Below, in pieces: positions 41,075-48,507 of a stretch of 51,267 bases of DNA; positions within the stretch are counted from its first letter, which is position 1, and the number at the start of each line of letters is the position of its first letter. A model generated the notes under the pieces. That model searched no databases, was not told the origin of the DNA, and was given only the letters and a program-made list of their open reading frames with translations. Source of the stretch: Pseudarthrobacter raffinosi (GTDB lineage: Bacteria; Actinomycetota; Actinomycetes; Actinomycetales; Micrococcaceae); the NCBI RefSeq assembly GCF_023913735.1, contig NZ_JAMXBH010000028.1:1-51267 (forward strand), written 5' to 3'. The translations under genes and the position numbers were made by a program.

Positions 41075-41334
41075 GCTGCTTGGTGGTTCATGCCGGCGTG
41101 CACGAGCTTGTCCCGTCGTAGCCCTGACCAGTGGTCCTGGTCATCGGAGTTGTTCACGACTACCGGCGCCTGGGAGTAGCCGAGCTCGGCGGTGATGTAC
41201 TCCAGGGCTGCGGGGACTTTGGTGATATCCACGGATGTGTAGGTGATGCCCTTTGACTCGAAGTAAGCCTTCGTCTTGTCACAGCTGGGGCATTCGGGTT
41301 TGGTGTAGACCGTGTATTCGGTGGTGGAAGTCAT
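41071..41334 (-). CDS. Glutaredoxin-like NrdH-type redoxin
   Basis: An 87-residue thioredoxin-fold protein with the active-site CPSC in YTKPECPSCDKTKAYFESKG and the substrate loop YSQAPVVV. NrdH redoxins reduce class Ib ribonucleotide reductase. Here it is coupled by ATGA to the extended ssb frame, so it may support DNA synthesis after transfer. I start at ATG 41334; an upstream ATG at 41403 lacks fold homology. Confidence 0.88.
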   Translation of the reverse strand: MTSTTEYTVYTKPECPSCDKTKAYFESKGITYTSVDITKVPAALEYITAELGYSQAPVVVNNSDDQDHWSGLRRDKLVHAGMNHQAA

Positions 41335-41717
41335 TTCAGTACCTGGTTTCGTATGAGTGTTAGTTGCATTCGACTGCTTGACTTGGTACCTCCATTCTAC
41401 CAATTATTCAACTGAATAAATAGGGTTTTGCCGCGTAATCTAGAGGTTTCTGGATCAATTTTGGGTGAGTTTTAGGGGTGGTGGGTCCGTCGGCTTCCGG
41501 CGTGCAGCCGCCCCGTTTCTGGTCCTCGGAATAGAGCCGCCCTACCAGCCGGCCACGCACCGGAACCGCAGCAGCCGGCACCTGGTGGCCACCAACCTTC
41601 ACTGTGTCGTCCACGGCATCTTTTGGGGGGTGAGTACCCGGCGGGTGGTGAGGTGCACGATGCCTGGTGAACTGCTGCGCTGTACCAGGCAAGGGCCGGC
41701 GGTGGTCGCGTTGAAAC

Positions 41718-41773
41718 GGCGGTCCGCCGCTGGTGACCACGGGCAAATGCTGCCATCGTTGCGGCGGACCGCC
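41718..41773. repeat. GC-rich stem-loop, family copy 1
   Basis: GGCGGTCCGCCGC (41718-41730) pairs perfectly with GCGGCGGACCGCC (41761-41773) over a 30-nt loop. The same arms recur at 44202-44260 and 47579-47632, with related GGTGACC flanks. Confidence 0.8.
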
Positions 41774-41856
41774 CGCGATTCCTGGGGTTCCGGTCCTCGT
41801 GGCCCCGGCCCCGGCCGCCTTGGGGACTGCCGGGATTTCCCCGTAGAATGTGGGGA

Positions 41857-41908
41857 GAAGAAAGCCCGGAGCCTAGGTACTTGCGATATCTAGGGTCCGG
41901 GCTTCTTC
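41857..41908 (-). terminator. Terminator after the ParB-like gene
   Basis: GAAGAA (41857-41862) plus GCCCGGA (41864-41870) pair with TCCGGGC (41896-41902) plus TTCTTC (41903-41908), with an inner CCTAG/CTAGG. It lies 16 bp after the stop of the ParB-like gene. Confidence 0.7.
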
Positions 41909-41923
41909 TATGCCCGGTGGGGG

Positions 41924-43279
41924 TTACTTGCCGCTGTCGAGGATGATCTGCTCAACCTCGGATGCGGTGTATCCCCAGAGGACCAACTGGTTCAGGTAGT
42001 CCCGGTGGCTCTGGTGCGGTGAGCGCCACGAATCCTTGGCAATGGTCTTTTCGTACCCCGCACAGATCAGGGCGATCAGGGTAACCTCGGGCCGGGTGGT
42101 GGTTTTGGCCACGTGGTCCCGCAGCGGGTTCCACGCCCAAGCGTTGGACTCCTCAACTTTCACGCCCAGCATGTCCGTTGCCACCTCGCCCTCGTAGCCG
42201 CTGGCGGTTTCGGGGTGGTGGGTGATGGCGTGGACGGTGAAGTACTGCCAGCCCTTGGGGGCCTGCTTCCTGGCCAACAGCGCCGCCACCCATTCACGGC
42301 GTACCGTCGTGGCTGAAAGCATGGCCTTGTTGTTCTCGATTAGAGTTTTGCGTTCGGCTTTCTGTTCGTCAGTCATCGGCCCTTTCTGGGCCGTGGTGCC
42401 GCCGTCGTAGCGTTCATGCTTGGCCGTGAAGCCAAGTTCCTGCCATCCGATGATGACCGGCTTGGCGTGGTGCTCGCCCCGGTAATCGCTGGTGATCACG
42501 AAGGCGTTGGCGTCCTCGTCGGTCGCTTCCTCCCCGTCTGCCCGGCGTGCGGCCGAAACGTAGAGGTTTTCCTCGTCCGGGTAGTGACCGGCATCTTCGA
42601 CGATGGTCTTTCCTGCCGCTTCCAATTCCGCGATCAGCGCGGCGAGAGCTTCGGCGCGGTCGCGGCGGTCCCGCAACTGCTGAGCCACGTGGTGGAGCAT
42701 GTCCGGTTCATCGGCAATGACCGACTCCAGTTCCTCGGTCGCGTCGGTATCGTTCTCGAACTCGGCCAGAATCAGGGCTTCCTCGATGGTGCATCCCTTG
42801 CCCAGGGCGGCGGTCCCGGCGTCCGTGGACTTGGCTTTCAGAGCGTCCTCGACGGTGATCTTGGTCCGCCCGGTTTTCTTGGCGATCTGCGCCGCTGAGA
42901 CACCGATCAGAGACAACTGGTGGTACGCGTCGGCCTCGTCCGCTTCGGTCAGCGCGGAGCGCTGGATGTTCTCCACGACCTGCGTCACGATTCGTTCGGC
43001 TTCCTCGGGGCTGTCCATCACCATGACCGGGATCAGGGGCCGGGCGGCTTCGACGGCGGCGCGGGTGCGGCGCTGTCCCATCAACACGTGCACTGTCCCA
43101 TCGTCCTTGCGGTGGGCGATCACGGGTTCAAGCACGCCGTGTTCCTTGATGCTGGCCACGAATGAAGGCGTCAGGGCGGCGTCCTTGCGAACGTTCACGT
43201 CCACGGTCAGGGTGGCCGGGTCCAGCCATTCCAGCGTCGGCGTGGCCGTGATGGTGGGGTTTTCTGCGATTGCAGTCAT
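41924..43279 (-). CDS. ParB/RepB/Spo0J-family protein of leading-region type
   Basis: A 451-residue protein. The ParB N-terminal domain (about 20-110) contains SIKEHGVLEPVIAHR, VLMGQRRTRAAVEA (GQRR 68-71) and VVENIQRSALTEADEA. A helix-turn-helix follows at about 115-145 (LSLIGVSAAQIAKKTGRTK). The long C-terminal half is unassigned. AAGGAG lies 9 nt before ATG 43279. Large ParB-like proteins such as YubM are typical of conjugative leading regions; this one has no parA neighbour. A 202-nt element begins 78 bp upstream. Confidence 0.85.
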   Translation of the reverse strand: MTAIAENPTITATPTLEWLDPATLTVDVNVRKDAALTPSFVASIKEHGVLEPVIAHRKDDGTVHVLMGQRRTRAAVEAARPLIPVMVMDSPEEAERIVTQVVENIQRSALTEADEADAYHQLSLIGVSAAQIAKKTGRTKITVEDALKAKSTDAGTAALGKGCTIEEALILAEFENDTDATEELESVIADEPDMLHHVAQQLRDRRDRAEALAALIAELEAAGKTIVEDAGHYPDEENLYVSAARRADGEEATDEDANAFVITSDYRGEHHAKPVIIGWQELGFTAKHERYDGGTTAQKGPMTDEQKAERKTLIENNKAMLSATTVRREWVAALLARKQAPKGWQYFTVHAITHHPETASGYEGEVATDMLGVKVEESNAWAWNPLRDHVAKTTTRPEVTLIALICAGYEKTIAKDSWRSPHQSHRDYLNQLVLWGYTASEVEQIILDSGK

Positions 43280-43330
43280 GTGGTGATGCTCCTTGTTCAT
43301 CGACTCGGGGTGAGGGGGCTGTGGAACTGT

Positions 43331-43700
43331 GCCAGCTGCTGCCGTTCTCCCCCGTTGTTTTTTGGTTGCTGGCAAGCTCGCTTGCTCGGTGGCCGACGGA
43401 GCCCTGTCTACCCTCAGGGCAAGGGGCGGGAAATTCTTCGGCGGAATAAGCGAGGCACGAGCGCGTCGGGGAAATTACCGGCCCGCTGGCCCCGACGGAG
43501 GAGGGGCTAGACGGGGTGGAGCGGACGCCTAGAATCCGAAGGACAGCAACCAAAAAACGTCGAAGACGTAGAGAACAGGGCCGGGACCGGCGGAGCTCTG
43601 CGACGCCCGGGCCCGGACCCCAACAGGCGGGAGCGCAGCGGACGGCCATTCTCTGGTTGCAGCGCAGCGGAAACCAGGGCGAGCCCTGCGAGCCTGCACT
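43331..43700. repeat. Long repeat copy A, upstream of the ParB-like gene
   Basis: About 370 bp, nearly identical to copy B (45264-45631). The core, 43357-43558, is exactly 202 nt, closed by GTTTTTTGGTTGCTG (43357-43371) and CAGCAACCAAAAAAC (43544-43558). Inside are a hairpin GCCCTG/CAGGGC (43401-43420), a longer AAATT-containing stem, and -35/-10-like TAGACG (43508) and TAGAAT (43530) 16 nt apart on the + strand. Confidence 0.9.
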
Positions 43701-43748
43701 CCACCGGCGCCGGCACCGCAGTTGCCCTGGGCGGGCAGCCGCGGCGAG

Positions 43749-44066
43749 CTAGCCCGTTGCGGCCTCGGTCAGGTTTTCGATGGCGCGTCCTGTGTCTTCT
43801 GCCTGTCGCCTGAGGTCCTTGACGTCCTGTACGACGGGGGCATTCTCGATCTCGTTCACTAGGCGCTGCCATGTTTTTAGCGCCGTAAGCAGCTCGGGCG
43901 TGAAGCTTAATTGCGGCAAGTCCTTCAGTGCGAAGTAGTGGATGGCGTTGGTGAGATCCGGTGCACCAAGGCTCTGTGCCGCGGTGGCAGCTTTCTCGAG
44001 CTGGCCTGCCTCGTAATGGGCTTCGTAGTCGAAGTCACCGTCGGCATCCCAAAAGTTCGTCGTCAT
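43749..44066 (-). CDS. Hypothetical protein
   Basis: A 105-residue, mostly helical acidic protein (FWDADGDFDYEAHYEAGQLE; LKTWQRLVNEIENAPVVQDV). AACGGGAAC precedes ATG 44066. It lies between repeat copy A and the stem-loop at 44202. No family recognised. Confidence 0.6.
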   Translation of the reverse strand: MTTNFWDADGDFDYEAHYEAGQLEKAATAAQSLGAPDLTNAIHYFALKDLPQLSFTPELLTALKTWQRLVNEIENAPVVQDVKDLRRQAEDTGRAIENLTEAATG

Positions 44067-44201
44067 GATGTTCCCGTTCTTCTACGGTCAAAAGGGTGGT
44101 GGTGGCCGGCGGCCTGGGATCTGCTTTCCAACGTAGTGGTGGCCCCCGACGTTCCGTGGTGGGCCGCCGGCGGTAGGCCGGTGGCATGCTGGGGCGCGTT
44201 A

Positions 44202-44260
44202 TGGCGGTCCGCCGCTGGTGACCACCCTCCCAAGGTGTGCCGGTGAGCGGCGGACCGCCA
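44202..44260. repeat. GC-rich stem-loop, family copy 2
   Basis: A perfect 15-bp stem, TGGCGGTCCGCCGCT (44202-44216) with its complement at 44246-44260, and a 29-nt loop. It lies between the genes at 44066 and 44299 and may act as a terminator or binding site. Confidence 0.8.
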
Positions 44261-44298
44261 GCGGTGACCCGACCGCGAAGGCCTGGCCACCACCGGGT

Positions 44299-45216
44299 TT
44301 AGCTGGTCAGCAGCTCCATCAGTTCGTTGACCTCGGTGATCAGGGTGGCGCTGCCTTCACGGGCGAGGCGGTGGCATCCTGCCGAGTTCGCGGAGTGGAT
44401 GGAACCGGGAACCACTGCCACGTGCCGGGCGATGGTTTCGGCGTGGTGCGCGGTGTTCAGCGCGCCGGAGCGGTACCGGGCTTCCACGACACACACCACA
44501 CCGGACAGCGCCGCGATGATGCGGTTCCGCTGCAAAAAGCGGTGCCGGGTGGGGGCGGTGCCGGTGGGCATTTCCGAGACCATCAGGCCACTGGCGATGA
44601 TGGACCGTCCAAGGTCGGCGTTCCCGGACGGGTAGAACCGGTCTACGCCGCCGGACATCACGGCGATGGTCGGCATGGCCTCGACCGTGCTGCCTGCCAG
44701 TGCTGAGCGGTGGGCGTGGGCGTCGATGCCGTAGGCGAGTCCTGAAACGACGGTGATGCCGCGCTGGGTGAGGCCGTAGGCCAGGTCCCCGGTGACGGCC
44801 GCGCCGTAGCTGGTGCAGTCGCGGGAGCCGGTCAGTGCCGCGCATTTATCGGCGGTGGGGAATCCTGCGGAGAGGTTCCCCCTGTACCAAAGTCCCAGCG
44901 GGGGAACTTCCAGATCGTCGAGCCCGGCGGGCCAGTGCTCGCCCCCGGGGATGAGGAATCCGCCGCCAAGGGCCGCGATCTCGTCGAGGTCTTTCTGCGG
45001 GTCAAGGTCCGTGTGGCGTCCCGCGCCACGGGCCACGGCTGCCTCCAGCTCGTCATGGGTGATGTCCCAGAAAGGGACGACGGGCAGAGCACCGAGCACG
45101 ATACGCAGCGCCCAGACAGCCCCATGCTTGCCCACCAGGGCAAGAGCTACCCGGTCGCCGGGTTCAAAGATGCGGGTCAGAGCGGCGCGGGCCATACGGT
45201 CATCGGTAATGTTCAT
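44299..45216 (-). CDS. DprA-like DNA-processing protein
   Basis: A 305-residue protein with the DprA/Smf Rossmann core: ALTGSRDCTSYGAAVTGDLA, VVSGLAYGIDAHAHRSAL, DRFYPSGN, NRIIAALSGVVCVVEA and HVAVVPGSI. DprA binds single-stranded DNA and loads RecA. Such a protein next to ssb suits handling of incoming single strands. AAAGGAC precedes ATG 45216, inside a small hairpin (45225-45238). Repeat copy B lies directly upstream. Confidence 0.88.
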   Translation of the reverse strand: MNITDDRMARAALTRIFEPGDRVALALVGKHGAVWALRIVLGALPVVPFWDITHDELEAAVARGAGRHTDLDPQKDLDEIAALGGGFLIPGGEHWPAGLDDLEVPPLGLWYRGNLSAGFPTADKCAALTGSRDCTSYGAAVTGDLAYGLTQRGITVVSGLAYGIDAHAHRSALAGSTVEAMPTIAVMSGGVDRFYPSGNADLGRSIIASGLMVSEMPTGTAPTRHRFLQRNRIIAALSGVVCVVEARYRSGALNTAHHAETIARHVAVVPGSIHSANSAGCHRLAREGSATLITEVNELMELLTS

Positions 45217-45224
45217 GGTTCAGG

Positions 45225-45238
45225 TCCTTTGCAGAGGA
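45225..45238 (-). promoter_or_regulatory. Hairpin covering the ribosome site of the DprA-like gene
   Basis: In the gene sense TCCT-CTGCAA-AGGA forms a 4-bp stem that includes the AGGA of the ribosome site. The same sequence occurs before the genes at 47099 and 48506, so it may be a shared translational control. Confidence 0.4.
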
Positions 45239-45263
45239 TGGGATGAGAGGACAGCGAACCTAA

Positions 45264-45631
45264 GCCAGCTGCTGCCGTTCTCCCCCGTTGTTTTTTGGTT
45301 GCTGGCAAGCTCGCTTGCTCGGTGGCCGACGGAGCCCTGTCTACCCTCAGGGCAAGGGGCGGGAAATTCTTCGGCGGAATAAGCGAGGCACGAGCGCGTC
45401 GGGGAAATTACCGGCCCGCTGGCCCCGACGGAGGAGGGGCTAGACGGGGTGGAGCGGACGCCTAGAATCCGGAGGACAGCAACCAAAAAACGTCGAAGAC
45501 GTGACAGAGGGCCAGGACCGGCGGAGCTCTGCGACGCCCGGGCCCGGACCCCAACAGGCGGGAGCGCAGCGGACGGCCATTCTCTGGTTGCAGCGCAGCG
45601 GAAACCAGGGCGAGCCCTGCGAGCCTGCACT
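45264..45631. repeat. Long repeat copy B, upstream of the DprA-like gene
   Basis: About 368 bp, nearly identical to copy A apart from a short variable patch near 45500-45515. The core 45290-45491 is 202 nt with the same 15-nt arms (45290-45304, 45477-45491) and TAGACG/TAGAAT (45441, 45463). A + strand terminator follows at 45688. Confidence 0.9.
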
Positions 45632-45687
45632 GAACCCGCGCCGGCCCGGCCCTGGCGTGCCGGGATCCCGGGACCTCTTAAGAGCGG

Positions 45688-45728
45688 AGAGGCCGGCACC
45701 TGGTGGGGCGCCGGCCTCTTTCGTTTTT
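45688..45728 (+). terminator. Rho-independent terminator on the + strand
   Basis: AGAGGCCGGC (45688-45697) pairs with GCCGGCCTCT (45710-45719), followed by TTTCGTTTTT. No + strand protein gene lies upstream for kilobases, so it must end a non-coding + strand transcript, most simply one starting in repeat copy B. Confidence 0.75.
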
Positions 45729-45773
45729 CCTCTGCAAGGAAATCTTGGGGTGCAGCACCAGCGCTGCAGTGTT

Positions 45774-45923
45774 TTAGATGTTACCGGGTTCCTGTTCCCA
45801 GGAGATGTTGACCGGGCCGGTGGGTTCTCCGGCTGTGAGAAGCAGCAGCTCGGCTACCTCTTCGGCGGGGCTGGTGTCCGGGGCCGGCTGGTCGGCTTCG
45901 GTCCGAATGTATCCGGTGGCCAT
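45774..45923 (-). CDS. Small acidic hypothetical protein
   Basis: A 49-residue protein starting at ATG 45923 behind GGGGAGCACG. It is acidic with a Leu-rich centre (PAEEVAELLLLTAGEPTGP). No family recognised. Small acidic proteins in leading regions sometimes mimic DNA, but that is only a thought. Confidence 0.5.
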   Translation of the reverse strand: MATGYIRTEADQPAPDTSPAEEVAELLLLTAGEPTGPVNISWEQEPGNI

Positions 45924-46070
45924 GATTACGTGCTCCCCTGGTCGTGGCGGTGGTTCCACCTTTCACTGTAGTCAGGGTTTCTGCACGTTCGCTGGCGACT
46001 GGCTGCGCCCGCGCGAGCGTGCCATGGCGGCCGGAGGAGCGCCAGCGGGGGAGGCCGCCCCGCCACCGGC

Positions 46071-46113
46071 AAAAGGGGGCCGGACCGGACAGGTGATCCG
46101 TTCCGGCCCCCTT
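46071..46113 (-). terminator. Terminator after the DUF4192 gene
   Basis: AAGGGGGCCGGA (46073-46084) and TCCGGCCCCCTT (46102-46113) form a 12-bp perfect stem; on the minus strand it is followed by TTTT. It ends the gene at 46122-47099. Confidence 0.8.
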
Positions 46114-46121
46114 GCTCTGGC

Positions 46122-47099
46122 CTAGATGATTCGGCGGCGGTAGGACGTTGTGGAGTCGCGGGCTACGTCTGCGATGTATCCGCGGCCGATCAGTTCGCGG
46201 AGCAGGACGGCCAGCCGGAAGTCTTCGACGTCGGAGGCGGCGAGCTTGAGGTACCGGTCAGCTTGGGTTCCTCGGCCTTTGAGCCATTCCAGCCAGCCCA
46301 TCAGGGTCAGCATGGGTGCGCGCTGTCCCGAGGGTACTGCTTTCATCAGCTCGAACGCGAGGGCTTCGGCCCGGTCCACGCGTTCCCAGTCGGGTCGGCC
46401 GTTGAACTTGCCCAGCATCACGTCCGCAAAGTTGCCGTTCTGGGTGTTGATGGTTTCGCAGAACAGATAGTCGCGGATCATCTTGTGCTGGAACGCTCCC
46501 GCGAGCTCCCGCATGGTTTGCGTGTCGGGGGTTTCGGTGCTGTCCAGCGCTGCGGCCCATGCGGTGCAGGCGGCGGCGCGGTCTTCCTCGCTGCCTGCCG
46601 GTGCCTGAACGCTCAGCGCCCACGTTCCCAACAGTGCCGGGTTGTAAACGTCCACGTCCTGGGCGCTTCCGTTGTAAACCAGCGTGGCGTTCGCGTTGCT
46701 GTCGCGGATCTCATCGAGTGAGTTGTGATCGTCGGTCCCGAAGTCAGCCCAGTGGGTGGAGGTCACCAGCCAGACGTTGCGCACGGGCATCCGGGCCGTG
46801 GCCAGCTCGTTCACCAGCGCGGCCACGTGGGCGGCGTAGGCGTAGTTATCAAGGTCCTCGTCGCTGTAGACCACGACGTAGGATGCGGTGGCTTCCTCGT
46901 CGTTGGTCGCGTAGCTGGTGAGCGTTTGGGCGTAGTTCATCGGCTCGATGTGGGCAGGGGCGTCAACGCGGACGGTCGCGCCGAGGGCGCCGCCCTGGGC
47001 GGTGAGGATCACGAAGGACTCCGTGGGAGTCCGGCCCAGCAGGTGGGCGATGGTGGCCAGCAGGTCAGCGGGACCGGAGAGGTTGAGCTTTTCAGTCAT
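46122..47099 (-). CDS. DUF4192-family protein
   Basis: A 325-residue protein of the actinobacterial DUF4192 family. It starts LSGPADLLATIAHLLGRTPTESFVIL, and has WLVTSTHWADFGTDD, DVDVYNPALLGTWALSVQ and a helical C-terminus (GWLEWLKGRGTQADRYLKLA). The function of the family is unknown. The ribosome site lies in the same hairpin as in the DprA-like gene, and repeat copy C lies directly upstream. Confidence 0.85.
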   Translation of the reverse strand: MTEKLNLSGPADLLATIAHLLGRTPTESFVILTAQGGALGATVRVDAPAHIEPMNYAQTLTSYATNDEEATASYVVVYSDEDLDNYAYAAHVAALVNELATARMPVRNVWLVTSTHWADFGTDDHNSLDEIRDSNANATLVYNGSAQDVDVYNPALLGTWALSVQAPAGSEEDRAAACTAWAAALDSTETPDTQTMRELAGAFQHKMIRDYLFCETINTQNGNFADVMLGKFNGRPDWERVDRAEALAFELMKAVPSGQRAPMLTLMGWLEWLKGRGTQADRYLKLAASDVEDFRLAVLLRELIGRGYIADVARDSTTSYRRRII

Positions 47100-47101
47100 G
47101 A

Positions 47102-47470
47102 TTTGTTTGTCCTTTGCAGAGGATGTCGGTGGGTGGGGCGGCCTAGGTGACCGGCCAGCTCCCCTTTCCCCCCGTTGTTTTTTGGCTGCTGGCGAAGCTT
47201 GCGGAGCTGTGGCCGACGGAGGCCTGTCTACCCGCAGGGCAAGGGCCGGGAAATTCCCTCAAGGAAATCAGCGACGCAGGAGCGCCGGAGGGAATTCCCG
47301 GGCCGCAGGCCCCGACGAAGGAGGGGCTAGAAGGGCTGGAGCGGACACGTACAATCCGAAGGACAGCAGCCAAAAAACGTCGTAGACACAACAGGCATGG
47401 GCACGGCGGAGCTCTGCGACGCCGGGACCAGGCCCAACAGCCGGCCGCGCCAGCGGACGCCCTTGATGGT
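47102..47470. repeat. Long repeat copy C, upstream of the DUF4192 gene
   Basis: A diverged copy, closer to D than to A and B. The core 47177-47378 is again 202 nt. The arms are GTTTTTTGGCTGCTG (47177-47191) and CAGCAGCCAAAAAAC (47364-47378); the C-to-G change in one arm is matched in the other relative to A and B. TAGAAG (47328) and TACAAT (47350) keep the 16-nt spacing. Confidence 0.88.
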
Positions 47471-47578
47471 GAGCCCGGGCGAGCCGTCCCTGAATCTTCA
47501 CCACAGAAAGCACCGCGTGGATTCCGGCGCCGTCGGCCGCCGTCGGCACTGAACAACTTTCCTGGCCGTGGCGCTGAC

Positions 47579-47632
47579 GGCGGTCCGCCGCCCGTTACCA
47601 GGCACCCTGGCCGGCCACGACGGCGGACCGCC
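47579..47632. repeat. GC-rich stem-loop, family copy 3
   Basis: GGCGGTCCGCCG (47579-47590) pairs with CGGCGGACCGCC (47621-47632) over 30 nt and is followed by CAGCGGTGACC, as in copy 2. It lies after the gene ending at 47672. Confidence 0.75.
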
Positions 47633-47671
47633 AGCGGTGACCGGACCACCTGGCCCGGCCACCGGAGCGGG

Positions 47672-48015
47672 CTATTCCACCCGGTCGTGCAGCGGCACGG
47701 CCCCATAGTGGCCTGCGGCCCTGCGGAACCGCGAGTCACTGCTGAAAATGAACGTGCCCCCGAACATGAACCATGGCGCCGGTTCTCCCTCGGGAGTCAC
47801 GGGCACGGCGTGGATGGTGACGCCGTCCAGTCCCTCACGTGCCACCAGCTGGACCGCGGGCCGGTCCTCGTGTGCGGGGAATACCGGGTCAAGGCCGGGG
47901 CCGATGACGGTCACTTCCGTGACCTGGGCGGAGATTCCGCCCGGGAAAAGTCGATGCCCTGACTGTCTCGGAAGATGTGGGCGGTGATGCCTTTGGGAGT
48001 GCTGGTCTCGCTCAT
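47672..48015 (-). CDS. Hypothetical protein, apparently frameshifted (or two coupled frames)
   Basis: ATG 48015 behind AAGGAG starts MSETSTPKGITAHIFRDSQG and runs to a stop at 47911. A second frame begins at GTG 47914 (overlap GTGA) with TVIGPGLDPVFPAHEDRPAV and ends at 47672. Read in the second frame, the bases before 47914 give FPGGISAQVTEVTVIGPGLD, which looks like continuous protein. A single -1 shift near 47950 would therefore join the two into one protein of about 112 residues. No family recognised. A real lesion, a sequencing error or programmed slippage are all possible. Confidence 0.5.
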
Positions 48016-48077
48016 GATGTGGCTCCTTGAAGTATGGGCGGCGGGCGGCCCGTGGGGCCGCCCACTGGTTGGGGTTG

Positions 48078-48506
48078 TTAGGCGAAAGCCGGGGCGTAGG
48101 GGGTGCGGTAGCGGCTGGGCAGTTCCGCCGCCGCGTCCGGCAGGTCTGCCGGACCGTCGGCCTGTCCGTTCCTCCAGTGGAAGAACGCCTGTTCGGTGAT
48201 TGCGTCCCACTGCCGGGCCTGGGTCCGGTAGTAGGTGGTTTTCACGTCGCCCTCGCAGTAGCTGGCGACTCCGAACAATTCACCGGTGTTGTCCGTGGTG
48301 CGGGTGACGGCCACGATGACGTAGGGCCATTGGCCCACGTCCCAGCCGTCGCACCCCCAGACGTTCACCGGTGCCCAGCCGTGCTGACCGATCAGGTCCA
48401 TCCAGTCCCATCCGTCATTGACGTGGTAATCGCCCAGTACGACGGCGGCGGGAATGGTTTCGGCGGTGTCCGCGGTGGTGACGGCCTGTGTTGAAACTGC
48501 GCTCAT
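48078..48506 (-). CDS. Hypothetical protein
   Basis: A 142-residue, Trp-rich protein (DYHVNDGWDWMDLIGQHGWA, WGCDGWDVGQWPYVIVAVTR, EGDVKTTYYRTQARQWDAIT). The AAGGA ribosome site lies in the shared small hairpin, and repeat copy D is directly upstream. It resembles small plasmid proteins of unknown function in leading regions, without a family that I can name. Confidence 0.65.
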   Translation of the reverse strand: MSAVSTQAVTTADTAETIPAAVVLGDYHVNDGWDWMDLIGQHGWAPVNVWGCDGWDVGQWPYVIVAVTRTTDNTGELFGVASYCEGDVKTTYYRTQARQWDAITEQAFFHWRNGQADGPADLPDAAAELPSRYRTPYAPAFA

Positions 48507-48507
48507 G

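Larger units (their letters stand above)
41404..41923. other. Intergenic region with two stem-loops
   Basis: No gene is seen in 520 bp. It holds the GC-rich stem-loop of a three-copy family (41718-41773) and a strong terminator (41857-41908). Confidence 0.5.

Noticed and set aside
43331..45700. Minus-strand open frames shared by the long repeats (LRRFLVAVLRILGVRS and similar)
   Set aside because: The conservation follows nucleotide structure and includes matching arm changes; there is no ribosome site at a shared start, and frames differ between copies C and D.
47147..47962. + strand open frame of 271 codons across repeat copy C
   Set aside because: It runs through the repeat, a stem-loop and the opposite strand of a minus-strand gene, and has Arg/Pro-rich composition.
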